A stretch of 64,000 nucleotides of DNA. It comes from Verrucomicrobiota bacterium (GTDB lineage: Bacteria > Verrucomicrobiota > Verrucomicrobiia > Opitutales > Opitutaceae). Positions 16,402 through 24,916 of this stretch are shown here, in pieces. Below the pieces are notes generated by a model. It was not told where the DNA came from. It ran no database searches and saw nothing but the letters and a program-made list of their open reading frames with translations. The stretch covers positions 21,691 to 85,690 of the forward strand of contig JACRKC010000027.1 in the NCBI GenBank assembly GCA_016235555.1, given 5' to 3'. The first letter of the stretch is position 1. Every line of letters begins with the position of its first letter. The translations under genes were made by a program, and so were the position numbers.

Positions 16402-19350
16402 ATGAACCGACTACCCCTGCCTGTTCTAGCCCGTGCCTGCCTGGCGCTCGCCACCATCGGATCGTGGCTGCCCGCGCGGGCGCAATCAGCCACCGCCCAG
16501 CCGGCCGCCAAGCCGGCGCCATCGGGGCCGGCGGATGAAACCATCGTGCTCTCCCCCTTCGAGGTCCGCTCCGAGTCCGACGTCGGCTACCAGGCGATGA
16601 ACACCACGTCCGGCAGCCGTCTCGCGACGAACCTCAAGGACACCGCGGCTTCGATCTCGCCGTTTACCCCCGAGTTTCTCTCCGACATCGCCGCGACCAA
16701 CGTCAACGAGATGCTCGCCTACGCGACCAACGCCGAACTCAACGCCGGCGACTCCGAGGGCTCCGGCTTCAACAACCCACGCGATTTCAGCTCGGCGGGC
16801 GGCGAGCCGTTTCGCATCCGCGGCATCCCGGGCGGCACCTCGACCGACTACGTCGAGAACAACGCGCCGCAGGATCTCTACAATATCGAGCGCGCCGAGG
16901 TCGCGAGCGGCCCCAATTCGATCCTCTTCGGCTCGGGCGATGCGGGCGGGCTCGTCTCGCTCGCCTCGAAGAAAGCCAGCGTCGCGCGCAACAAATACTC
17001 CGCGCAGGCCGTGTTCGGTTCGTGGGACTACTCGCGCTACACGACCGATCTCAACCGGGTGATCATCCCCCAGGTGCTCGCGCTCCGCCTCAACGGCCTT
17101 TACTCCAACGCCAAGGGCTGGCGCACCTACGAGTTCAACGATGCCAAACGCTACACCGGCTCGGTCACCTACAAACCATTCAAGCGCACGACGATTTCCG
17201 CCAACTACGAGGACGGTCGCACGGTCAACAGTGTCGGCCTCAAATGGAATCTTACCAACCAGATGACCAGCTGGGTCGCCGCCGGCCGCAACGTCTCCGA
17301 TGCCACCGCCGCCAACACCGCCCTCGGCATCTCCAGCCTCGGCGCCAACCAGCGCTTCACCTACTTCACGCAGGACGGATTCGTCGCGAACATGCGCAAC
17401 GAACTCCGTTCGAACATCGCACCCGGGATCGCCGACACGCTGCTGCCGCCCTCGATCTTCCCCTATGAGGTCAATTGGGCCGGCCCCGATACCCGGCTCA
17501 CGCGCAAGTTCTCCAACCACCAGGTCGCCGTCGAGCAGCGCCTCACCGACTCACTCACCGCGCAGGCGATCTACCTCAGGAACAAGACCGATGCGTTCGC
17601 GCGCACCTTCGTCTACAACGGCAACACGATGGATTTTCTCGGCGACCCGAACCTCAACATTCCGGCCTCAAGCGGCACCGGCACCATCCTCAACCCGCGC
17701 CGCGGCCAGCTCTACTTCGAGTCCAACGAGAATCACGACCAGACGATCGCCGAAAACGAGATCAAGCGTCTGACCGTCGCCTACGAGTTGAAACTCGGCC
17801 GATGGTTCGGCCACCACCGCATGGCCGCGCTCGGCGAGCAGGCGACCAAGACCAACTGGACCCGGGCGCGCCGCGAAATCCTCGTCGATCAAAACAACCG
17901 TCCGCTCGCCGGCGCCACCGGCACCGCCGCCGCGCTCAGCGATCCGGCCAACGCCCAGAATCTCCTCTACCGCCGCAACTACGTCACCGAGGGCGTCAAC
18001 GACACTTACGCGCTCACCGGCCTCTACACCCCGCTCGCCCCCTTCGCCTACAACGGCCTCACCGCCAGTTCGCGCCTGGTCACGACCGGCGAGCAGAACT
18101 CCATCAAGGACACGCGCACGCTCATGCTCGCAGTGCAGAGCTCGTTTCTGAACAACCGCCTCACAACCACGTTTGGCTACCGCAAGGACAACATCATTTA
18201 TAAAGACGACGATTCGCCGCGCATCTCCAGCGCCACCGACCCGCGCATCACGTCGGGCCAATACGTGCTCAACGAGCTCGCCGCGAACAAGGTCTTCGTG
18301 CGCCACGACGTGCACCCGAAGACCACAACCGCCGGTGGCGTCTTCCATCTGAACAAGCGCTTCTCGGTCTTCTACAACACCTCGAAGAACGTCGGCGCGC
18401 CGCGCTTCCTGCGCACGCTGCTCCCGCGCGGCGAACTACCCGGCACACCGGTCGGCAAAGGCCGCGATTTCGGCACGATGATCGATCTCTTCGGCGACGA
18501 CCGGTATTTCGCGCGGTTCACCTATTTCGAGACCTCGCAAATCGGCGACGCCGCCGTGTCGCCCAGCGGGCAGGTGCTCAACGCCACCGCGCTCGGCCGT
18601 TCGCAGACACTCGCGGTGCTCGCGGCGTTTTTGCAGGCGGGCAAGCTGACGCAGGCGCAGGTCGACGCGCAGTCGTTCAACTGGAACGCCGCCACGATCG
18701 ACACCGCGAGCAAGGGTGTGGAACTCGAGCTCGTCGCCAACCCCACCCGCAACTGGACCATCCGCGCCAACTACTCGCACTCCGAGCGCGACCGCGAAAA
18801 TTTCTTCGCCGAGGGTTACGCGTTCTTTGCCGTGAAATTCGCCGAGTGGCGCGCGCTCGCCGCCGGCAACCCCGCGCTTCAGGCCACCGTCGAGACCAAC
18901 ATCGCCGCCATCCAGGGCAACGAGCTCGACGGTCGCGCGGTCGCGCAGGAGCAGGGCTTCGGCTCCGTCCCGCACAAGGCCACGCTCACGACGCGCTACA
19001 AGTTCGACGGCTCCGGCCTCTTCGGCGACCGGCTGAAAGGCGCGTTCGTCGGCGGCGCGCTGCGCTATCAATCGAAGGTCTTTTCCCAGACCGACACGCG
19101 CGCCGCCAGCGCCGGCGGCACCGGCAAGGACTACTACGCCAACATGTCGCTCTTCGCCGACGCGTTCGCGGGCTACCGCTTCCGCCTGCCGTGGCAAAAA
19201 CTGCCCGTGAGCGTGCAACTCAATGTGCGCAATCTCACCAACTCCTACCTGAGCACGACCGCCCGCTGGAATGCCGATTTCAGCGGTGCGCGGCGCATCT
19301 ATCTGCGCGAGCCGCGTTCGTATCGGCTGACGTTGTCGGCGGATTATTGA
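16402..19350 (+). CDS. TonB-dependent outer-membrane receptor
   Basis: 982 residues from ATG 16402, with signal peptide (ARACLALATIGSWLPARAQS). An alanine/proline linker precedes the TonB-box-like segment DETIVLSPFEVRSESDVGY, then a plug domain (about 70-210, with IRGIPGGTSTDYVENNAPQD) and a 22-strand-type barrel ending RSYRLTLSADY with the terminal aromatic. This layout is common in Opitutaceae receptors. The substrate is unknown; position divergent from a corrinoid methyltransferase cluster makes a cobamide or methylated compound possible. The 153-bp divergent spacer should hold both promoters; I see no clear operator there. Confidence 0.9.
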   Translation: MNRLPLPVLARACLALATIGSWLPARAQSATAQPAAKPAPSGPADETIVLSPFEVRSESDVGYQAMNTTSGSRLATNLKDTAASISPFTPEFLSDIAATNVNEMLAYATNAELNAGDSEGSGFNNPRDFSSAGGEPFRIRGIPGGTSTDYVENNAPQDLYNIERAEVASGPNSILFGSGDAGGLVSLASKKASVARNKYSAQAVFGSWDYSRYTTDLNRVIIPQVLALRLNGLYSNAKGWRTYEFNDAKRYTGSVTYKPFKRTTISANYEDGRTVNSVGLKWNLTNQMTSWVAAGRNVSDATAANTALGISSLGANQRFTYFTQDGFVANMRNELRSNIAPGIADTLLPPSIFPYEVNWAGPDTRLTRKFSNHQVAVEQRLTDSLTAQAIYLRNKTDAFARTFVYNGNTMDFLGDPNLNIPASSGTGTILNPRRGQLYFESNENHDQTIAENEIKRLTVAYELKLGRWFGHHRMAALGEQATKTNWTRARREILVDQNNRPLAGATGTAAALSDPANAQNLLYRRNYVTEGVNDTYALTGLYTPLAPFAYNGLTASSRLVTTGEQNSIKDTRTLMLAVQSSFLNNRLTTTFGYRKDNIIYKDDDSPRISSATDPRITSGQYVLNELAANKVFVRHDVHPKTTTAGGVFHLNKRFSVFYNTSKNVGAPRFLRTLLPRGELPGTPVGKGRDFGTMIDLFGDDRYFARFTYFETSQIGDAAVSPSGQVLNATALGRSQTLAVLAAFLQAGKLTQAQVDAQSFNWNAATIDTASKGVELELVANPTRNWTIRANYSHSERDRENFFAEGYAFFAVKFAEWRALAAGNPALQATVETNIAAIQGNELDGRAVAQEQGFGSVPHKATLTTRYKFDGSGLFGDRLKGAFVGGALRYQSKVFSQTDTRAASAGGTGKDYYANMSLFADAFAGYRFRLPWQKLPVSVQLNVRNLTNSYLSTTARWNADFSGARRIYLREPRSYRLTLSADY

Positions 19351-19376
19351 TTTCGCACAGAATGTCCGATCGAAAA

Positions 19377-19495
19377 AAGGTAGGAGCCTGCTTGCAGGCG
19401 ATGGCATGGCGTGGCACGGGTCTCCCGACCCGTGAGTCCGAACACGGGTCGGGAGACCCGTGCCACGAAATCGCCGGCAAGCCGGCTCCTACCTT
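19377..19495. repeat. Nested composite palindrome between receptor and toroid-repeat gene
   Basis: Outer arms AAGGTAGGAGCC / GGCTCCTACCTT (19377-19388, 19484-19495) enclose a second unit of the GTGGCACGGGTC family (19411-19466), the same family as 13115-13173. One palindrome appears to have inserted into another. Confidence 0.75.
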
Positions 19496-19526
19496 CCATC
19501 AGTCGGTCACTGAACCCCTTCTCGCC

Positions 19527-21644
19527 ATGAGCACCACTGTTTCGCGCCGCACCGTCCTGAAGTCCTTTGCCGCCGCCGGGGCGGTCGCCGTGCTGCCACG
19601 TCGCCTCTCCGCGCAGCCCGCCGATGGACGCGCGATCGTGCTTCGCTACCTCGCCGCACACGCGCGGCCCGACCGCGGCTACGCCTTCGAGGATCAGCAG
19701 CGCTCGCATCTCACTCCTACCTTTGCCGTCATCGGCTGTTATCGGCTGCTCGGTGAGTCCGTGCCGGACCAGTCCGCCCTCATCGAGTTCGTGCGCACGC
19801 ACCACCCGCGCGAACTGAAGAAGCTCGAGCAGGAGCGGCGCATCTTCGAGTGGCAGCAGATCCAGGCGCTGCGGTGGCTCGGCGACGATGCGGCGGACTT
19901 TCGCGAACGCATCAAGGGGTTCACCGCCCCGCTCGGTTACCTGAAGCAATACGAGCGGCACGGCTACCCGATCTTCCAGTCGGAGACGGGCGTCATCCAA
20001 TCGCACGCGTTGCTCGGTCTCCCGCTCGAAGCGCTGGCACCGGCGTTCCCCCGCTACGTCACCGAGCGGCGCCGCGCCAACGGCAGCTTCAACAACACGC
20101 CGTCGGCCGACGGCGGCGACGGCCACGTGATGAACACGCTCTGGGGTCTGCAAGCCCTCCGCACGCTCGGCCTCCCCGACGAGAAAAGAGCCGGGACGAT
20201 CGCGTGGTTGCGGGCGTGCCAGCTGCCGAACGGCGGCTTCACCTACCAGCCGCAGCCGATGTTCGGCGGCGTCGACGACGTGGCCTACACGCGCGCCGCC
20301 CTGCGTGCGCTCAAACTGCTCGGCGGCGAGCCGGCGAACCGCGCGGCGTGCCTCGCGTGGCTGCACTCGCTCGCGAATGCCGACGGCGGCTTCGCCGACC
20401 GGCCCGGCTGGCTGAGCAACCCGCTCGCGACTTTTCACGCGCTCGACGCTCTCGATGCCCTCGGCGCACTCGACTCGTTGAACTCGATCAACCGCCGCGC
20501 CCCGCGTGGCCGACAGTCGTTGCCGGGTAATCTCAAGGTCTTTTCCGCGCTGATCGAGGCCCACGGCAACGGCGATGCCGTCGCGCTCGCGAGCGCCTTG
20601 CGGATCGACCTCTGGGGCGCGAAGAATTCGCGACCGGAGTGGATGGTCCGTGTCCGCGCGCTGGCTGCTGAACAGAAAGTGCCCGTGCAGTTTTTCGTGG
20701 CGAACGAGGAATACGGCACATGGGTCGACGTTCCCGGACTCGGCACCTACAGTCACACCAGCGACATCATCGCACCGGGCGATGCGGATTTTGGTCCGGC
20801 GCTTGGCGCCCGGGGCGAGGTGCCGGCACCGGTCTCATGGCCGGAGTTTCGTGAGCGGCGGCTCAAGCCCTTGGGGCGCGGCCGCGGCCGGCTGGTCTGG
20901 CAGTTCGGCGAAAATGAGGAGCTGGTGCGGATGTTCCTCGACGATTCGGTCGAGCGCGGCGGGTTCGCGGCCATCAGCACGTTTCACTTCGGCAATCCGG
21001 ACTTCACCAACTCCGAGCCGTTTCTCCACCGGTGGCGCGGCCAGATCCCGTTCATCGGCCTGCACGACGCGCATGGCGCCGAGCCGTGGTGGTGGGGTGA
21101 CATGGTCGGCGGCTACCGGACGCTCTTTCTCGCGACCGAGCCGACGTGGGACGCGTTCCTCGACGCGTTGAAACAGCACCGCGTGCTGGCCGTGCGACGC
21201 GACGACGCGAGTCGCGGCGAGTTGTGGATGCACGCAAGTTCGCCCGAGGTGGCCGATTTCGTGCGCGAGCGAGAGCGCGAGTGGCGGTGGTGGGACAACC
21301 CGGCCATTGCGCGGCCGCTCGTGTCACTCGTGGCGCTCACGCCCGCGGACACGCTCGAGACCGGCCGGCCGGAGAGTGGCGTCGCGCTGCGCGTGCGCTG
21401 GGCGTGGAAAAACACGCCCCAGGGTTTTCCGCAAACACCGCTCGCCGAGTTCGTGCGCCTGACTGTGGACGGAGTGGAGGTCGCAACGACCGTCACGGAA
21501 AAAAAGCGTCCGAATGGCAACGGCCTCGCGGATGTATACCGGCTGGCGATGGTGCCTACACCGGGCCGCCGCAGAGCGACGGTGACGGTGCGCGAACTCG
21601 CCACGGGACGGCTCGTTGAGCAGACGATCGAGGTCGTCGTGTAG
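19527..21644 (+). CDS. Tat-exported prenyltransferase/squalene-cyclase-like repeat protein
   Basis: 705 residues from ATG 19527. The N-terminus has a twin-arginine signal (SRRTVLKSFAAAGAVAVLP). Residues about 20-340 hold alpha-toroid repeats of the prenyltransferase/squalene oxidase type, with repeated NGGF and ADGGF turns (CQLPNGGFTYQP, NADGGFADRPGWLSNPLAT). The C-terminal half has no firm family; GLHDAHGAEPWWWGDMVGGY and LFLATEPTWDAFLDALKQHR resemble CehA/McbA-type metallohydrolase regions, but the HxH metal motif is not obvious. Preceded by a TonB receptor on the same strand with a repeat between them. A periplasmic polymer- or ligand-handling role is possible; no reaction can be assigned. 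Confidence 0.72.
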   Translation: MSTTVSRRTVLKSFAAAGAVAVLPRRLSAQPADGRAIVLRYLAAHARPDRGYAFEDQQRSHLTPTFAVIGCYRLLGESVPDQSALIEFVRTHHPRELKKLEQERRIFEWQQIQALRWLGDDAADFRERIKGFTAPLGYLKQYERHGYPIFQSETGVIQSHALLGLPLEALAPAFPRYVTERRRANGSFNNTPSADGGDGHVMNTLWGLQALRTLGLPDEKRAGTIAWLRACQLPNGGFTYQPQPMFGGVDDVAYTRAALRALKLLGGEPANRAACLAWLHSLANADGGFADRPGWLSNPLATFHALDALDALGALDSLNSINRRAPRGRQSLPGNLKVFSALIEAHGNGDAVALASALRIDLWGAKNSRPEWMVRVRALAAEQKVPVQFFVANEEYGTWVDVPGLGTYSHTSDIIAPGDADFGPALGARGEVPAPVSWPEFRERRLKPLGRGRGRLVWQFGENEELVRMFLDDSVERGGFAAISTFHFGNPDFTNSEPFLHRWRGQIPFIGLHDAHGAEPWWWGDMVGGYRTLFLATEPTWDAFLDALKQHRVLAVRRDDASRGELWMHASSPEVADFVREREREWRWWDNPAIARPLVSLVALTPADTLETGRPESGVALRVRWAWKNTPQGFPQTPLAEFVRLTVDGVEVATTVTEKKRPNGNGLADVYRLAMVPTPGRRRATVTVRELATGRLVEQTIEVVV

Positions 21645-21834
21645 CGGGTTCGAGGCGTCCGTCATGCGGCGCCCCACGGAGCGGCGGTTTTCAACCGCCG
21701 ACTGATGGCGGTCAGCGCCGGAGGTCGTCGCTTCGTCGGCGCCGGGCACAGGTGGCGCGGCTGCGACGGAGCAGAGTCCTCCGATGGTGATTCTTCGGCG
21801 GGCGCTTGGAAAAGCGCCCCTCCGGTCGGGCGGG
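21645..21834. repeat. Convergent spacer with short palindromes
   Basis: 190-bp gap between convergent genes. Contains GCGGCGGTTTTCAACCGCC (near 21682), GGCGCTTGGAAAAGCGCC (near 21800) and other small hairpins. These could terminate both transcripts; no T-run is clear. Confidence 0.5.
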
Positions 21835-23421
21835 CTACGGCACTTCGTAGCCCTTCACGTCGGAGCGGGGCATCGGTGGCGGGATGGGCACGCCGTGCGC
21901 GGCCATCACTTCCTTGATCGCGGCGACGGTTTCGAACGAGGGCTTGAAATTGCCGTAGCGGTGACCCTCGGCGATGCGCAGTGGGGTCCAGCCGCGTTTG
22001 TTGGGTGTGTTCCACGCTTCGATTTTCGCGCCCTTGGCATCGAGGAATTTCACGACCTTCGGGAAGTTCGCGAAGCCGGCGCCGTGCATCGCGGTGTCGC
22101 CGTTGTTGGAGACGGCGTTGATATCGGCGCCGAGGCTGAGCAGGTAGGCGCAGGCTTCGACCGCTTCGTCGTCGGTGCCGGCTTCCTCCTCGGCGGAGCG
22201 CGTGCCGAGGCCGGCGGCGGCCATGAGCGGTGTCACGTTGTCGACATTTTTGATCGTCGGGTCGGCGCCGAGTTCGACGAGGAGTTTCATGAAAGGCGTG
22301 TCGGCGGTGTCGGCGGCGAGCATGAACGGCGTGCAGCCCTTGCGGTTGACGCGTCCCGCGCTCGACGGACCGCCGGTGAGTTGCGCGTTCACGTTGGCGC
22401 CTTTGGCGACAAGTTTGCGGATGAGTTGCTCGCTCGTGACGCGGCCGTGGTCCTCGGGGATCGGGTCGCCTTCGTCCTCGCCGATGTCGGGCTTGCGGAT
22501 CCACGAGAGGATGTGGAGCGGCGTGTAGCCGGAGCGCAGGTCGTTCGGATCGGCCCCGAGGTCGAGCAAGACGGAGGCGAGCTCGTAGTGGCCGTTTTCG
22601 ATCGCGAGACTCATCGCGCTGGCGCCGCGGCGGAGCTGTTTGTTGCCGCGCGGCGGGGTGGTGGGCGCGGTGATCGCGTTGATGTCGACGCCGGCTTTGA
22701 GGAAGGCGCGCGCGACGTCGATGTGGCCGGCACGCACGGCGAAGAGCATCGGCGTGTAACCGGTGGCGAGTGGAGTTTGGACATCGGCTTTGGCGGCGAG
22801 CAGCGCCTCGACGACCGCAAGGTGGCCTTCGGCGGCGGCCCACATGAGGGCGGTCTGGCCGCCTTCGAGCTTGGCGCTGACGTCAACGCCGTGGGCGAGG
22901 AGCGCTTTCACGGCGGCGAGTTTGCCGGTGCGGGCGGCGGTCATGAGCGGTGTCTCACCGCCGCGGAGCGCGAGGTTGGCGTCGGCACCGGCGTCGAGGA
23001 GGAGTGTGACTATCGCGGTGTTGCCGTTGGCGCACGCGAGCGAAAGCGGCGTGACACCGTAGCGGTTCTTCGCGTTGGGATCGGCCTTGGCTGCAAGGAG
23101 GGCTTTCGCAGTCGTGAGATCGTCGTGGTGCACGGCCCAGTGGAGGGCGGTCATGCCGTCGACTTGGGCGGCGTTGACGTTCGAGTCGGAGAGGACGGCG
23201 CGGATGGCGGCGGCGTCTTTCTTCTCGACGGCGTCGGCGAGGGCGGATTTCGAGGGCGCGGCGAAGGCAGACGAAGCGATAAGCAAAATGCTCAGGCGAC
23301 AAACCACCGAACTTAACCGCGGATTACACAGATTACGCGGATAGCGGTCGGCTGGCTTGGAGTCATCCGTGCCATCAGTGTAATCTGTGGCCAAAAAATC
23401 TGGCCGGATTGTTTTCATCAT
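21835..23421 (-). CDS. Exported ankyrin-repeat protein
   Basis: 528 residues from ATG 23421, whose ATGATGA overlaps the DUF1552 stop. At least ten ankyrin repeats are visible (TALHWAVHHDDLTTAKALLAA, TPLSLACANGNTAIVTLLLD, TALMWAAAEGHLAVVEALLA and others). The signal core RLSILLIASSAFA lies only after about 40 residues because a 74-bp palindromic repeat (23318-23391) is read through in frame before it; a GTG at 23307 would give a normal signal peptide and is the alternative start. Ankyrin proteins of this type commonly follow DUF1592/DUF1552 genes in Verrucomicrobiota and Planctomycetota. Function unknown; repeats mediate protein contacts. Confidence 0.88.
   Translation of the reverse strand: MMKTIRPDFLATDYTDGTDDSKPADRYPRNLCNPRLSSVVCRLSILLIASSAFAAPSKSALADAVEKKDAAAIRAVLSDSNVNAAQVDGMTALHWAVHHDDLTTAKALLAAKADPNAKNRYGVTPLSLACANGNTAIVTLLLDAGADANLALRGGETPLMTAARTGKLAAVKALLAHGVDVSAKLEGGQTALMWAAAEGHLAVVEALLAAKADVQTPLATGYTPMLFAVRAGHIDVARAFLKAGVDINAITAPTTPPRGNKQLRRGASAMSLAIENGHYELASVLLDLGADPNDLRSGYTPLHILSWIRKPDIGEDEGDPIPEDHGRVTSEQLIRKLVAKGANVNAQLTGGPSSAGRVNRKGCTPFMLAADTADTPFMKLLVELGADPTIKNVDNVTPLMAAAGLGTRSAEEEAGTDDEAVEACAYLLSLGADINAVSNNGDTAMHGAGFANFPKVVKFLDAKGAKIEAWNTPNKRGWTPLRIAEGHRYGNFKPSFETVAAIKEVMAAHGVPIPPPMPRSDVKGYEVP
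23318..23391. repeat. Inverted repeat of the CACAGATTACAC family inside a gene 5' end
   Basis: Arms GCGGATTACACAGATTACGC and the complementary CAGTGTAATCTGTGGCCA. The ends resemble the repeats bordering the GxxExxY gene (46943-47374) and the spacer at 57713-57795. Here it lies between the coupled start codon and the signal-peptide core of the ankyrin gene and keeps the frame open. Confidence 0.75.
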
Positions 23422-24776
23422 ATCGTCACCGGCGAGAACAGGTCGTTGATCTTGCCCGTGCTGTCGGCGAATTGGTCGATCTTCACGCCGACTTTGTCCA
23501 TGAGGGTGAGGTGGAGGTTGGCGAGCGGGACCGGCTCCTTGTAGCGGATGTGGCGGTTGCCTCTCATGCCGCCCGCGGCGCCGCCGGCGACGAGCGTCGG
23601 GAGGTTCGTGTGGTCGTGGACGTTGGGGTTGCCGATGCCGCTGCCGTAGAGGATCACCGAATGATCGAGCAGCGAGCCGTCGCCGTCGGGGGTGTGCTTC
23701 AGGCGGTCGAGGTAGTAGGCGAAGAGTGAGACGTGGAACGCGTTGATCTTCGACATGCGCTCGATCTTCGCGGGGTCGTTGCCGTGGTGGGAGAGCGGGT
23801 GGTGCGGGTCGGGCACGCCGGTCTCGGCGGCGTAGGTGCGGTTGCTGGTCTCGCGGGCGAGTTGGAAGGTGATGACGCGCGTCACGTCGCCCTGCCACGC
23901 GAGCACCTGGAGGTCGAACATCAGCTTGGCGTGGTCGGTGTAGGCGGCGGGGACGCCGAGCGGGCGGTCGAGGTCGGCGGGGAGGTTGTTTTTCGCGACG
24001 TCGGCCTCGGCTTTCTGGATGCGGCGCTCGACCTCGCGCACGGTGTCGAGGTATTCGGCGATCTTGCGCTGGTCGGCGGGGCCGAGCTGGCGTTTGAGGC
24101 TGGCGATGTCCTCGCTGATGAGGTCGAGCAGACTCGCGCGGCGGCGGAGCGCGGCGCGGCGTTCGGCAAGCGTGCCGCCTTCGCCGAAGAGACGCTCGAA
24201 GACGACGCGCGGGTGCGCCTCGGCGGGGAGCGGCGTGGTGGGCGAGGACCACGAGAGGTTGTTTTGGTAGACGCACGCGTAGCCGTTGTCGCACTGGCCG
24301 GTGGTCTGGAGCTGGTCCATCGCGAGTTCGAGCGAGGGGAGCTGGGTGTCCTGGCCGATTTGTTGCGCGGCGAGCTGGTCGGCGGTGGTGCCGAGGTAGT
24401 AGTCGGAGCTCTCGGTGTGCTTCGCTTTGGCGGCGCTGAGGAAGGCGGCGTTGGAGGTGGCGTGCGAGCCGGGGTAGGCGTTGCGCAGCTCCAGATTTGT
24501 GAACGCGGTGAGGTGGTCGCGGTGCGGAGCGAGCGAGGCGAGGATGGGCGAGAGTTCGTTGAGCGTGCCGTCGTTGCCGAGGGGCGTCCAACGCGACTGG
24601 TCGCAGCCCATCGGCATGAAGACGTAGCCGAGGCGGCGCACGGGGCGGAGCGGGGTCTTGGTCGCGGCGGTGGCGGCAGGCACCATGGCATCGAGGAGCG
24701 GGAGCGCGAGGGTGGCGCCGACGCCGCGGAGGAACGTGCGGCGGGGGAGGGCGGTGCGGGTGAGAAAGGTGCTCAT
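23418..24776 (-). CDS. DUF1552 domain protein, Tat-exported
   Basis: 452 residues. N-terminal twin-arginine signal LPRRTFLRGVGATLALPLLD. Family phrases of DUF1552: RLGYVFMPMGCDQSRWTP, FTNLELRN, GYACVYQNNLSW, HHPLSHHGNDPAKIERM and the C-terminal LLDHSVILYGSGIGNPNVHD. This family sits beside DUF1587/1592 cytochrome-like proteins in Planctomycetota and Verrucomicrobiota; the biochemical role is not established. Middle gene of a minus-strand operon: 140 bp downstream of the DUF1592 gene (with a palindrome between) and coupled to the ankyrin gene. Confidence 0.9.
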   Translation of the reverse strand: MSTFLTRTALPRRTFLRGVGATLALPLLDAMVPAATAATKTPLRPVRRLGYVFMPMGCDQSRWTPLGNDGTLNELSPILASLAPHRDHLTAFTNLELRNAYPGSHATSNAAFLSAAKAKHTESSDYYLGTTADQLAAQQIGQDTQLPSLELAMDQLQTTGQCDNGYACVYQNNLSWSSPTTPLPAEAHPRVVFERLFGEGGTLAERRAALRRRASLLDLISEDIASLKRQLGPADQRKIAEYLDTVREVERRIQKAEADVAKNNLPADLDRPLGVPAAYTDHAKLMFDLQVLAWQGDVTRVITFQLARETSNRTYAAETGVPDPHHPLSHHGNDPAKIERMSKINAFHVSLFAYYLDRLKHTPDGDGSLLDHSVILYGSGIGNPNVHDHTNLPTLVAGGAAGGMRGNRHIRYKEPVPLANLHLTLMDKVGVKIDQFADSTGKINDLFSPVTI

Positions 24777-24820
24777 GGGGAAAAGGTGCGGGCGGTGATG
24801 CGGCGAACTGGCATTGAATT

Positions 24821-24904
24821 TTTACAGGAGGAAGCAGAGGGCGCAGAGGTTTTGGCTTCGGGCTCCGCTCGAACTCTCCGCGCTCTCTGCGGCCTCCTGT
24901 GAAA
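24821..24904. repeat. Inverted repeat between DUF1592 and DUF1552 genes
   Basis: Arms TTTACAGGAGGAAGCAGAGG and the near-complement CTGCGGCCTCCTGTGAAA enclose further complementary CAGAG/CTCTG stretches. It occupies most of the 140-bp intergenic gap of the operon. Confidence 0.7.
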
Positions 24905-24916
24905 TGGATTGGAGAA

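Noticed and set aside
21784..23316. Plus-strand 510-codon frame over the ankyrin gene
   Set aside because: Repetitive only because it mirrors the ankyrin repeats on the minus strand.
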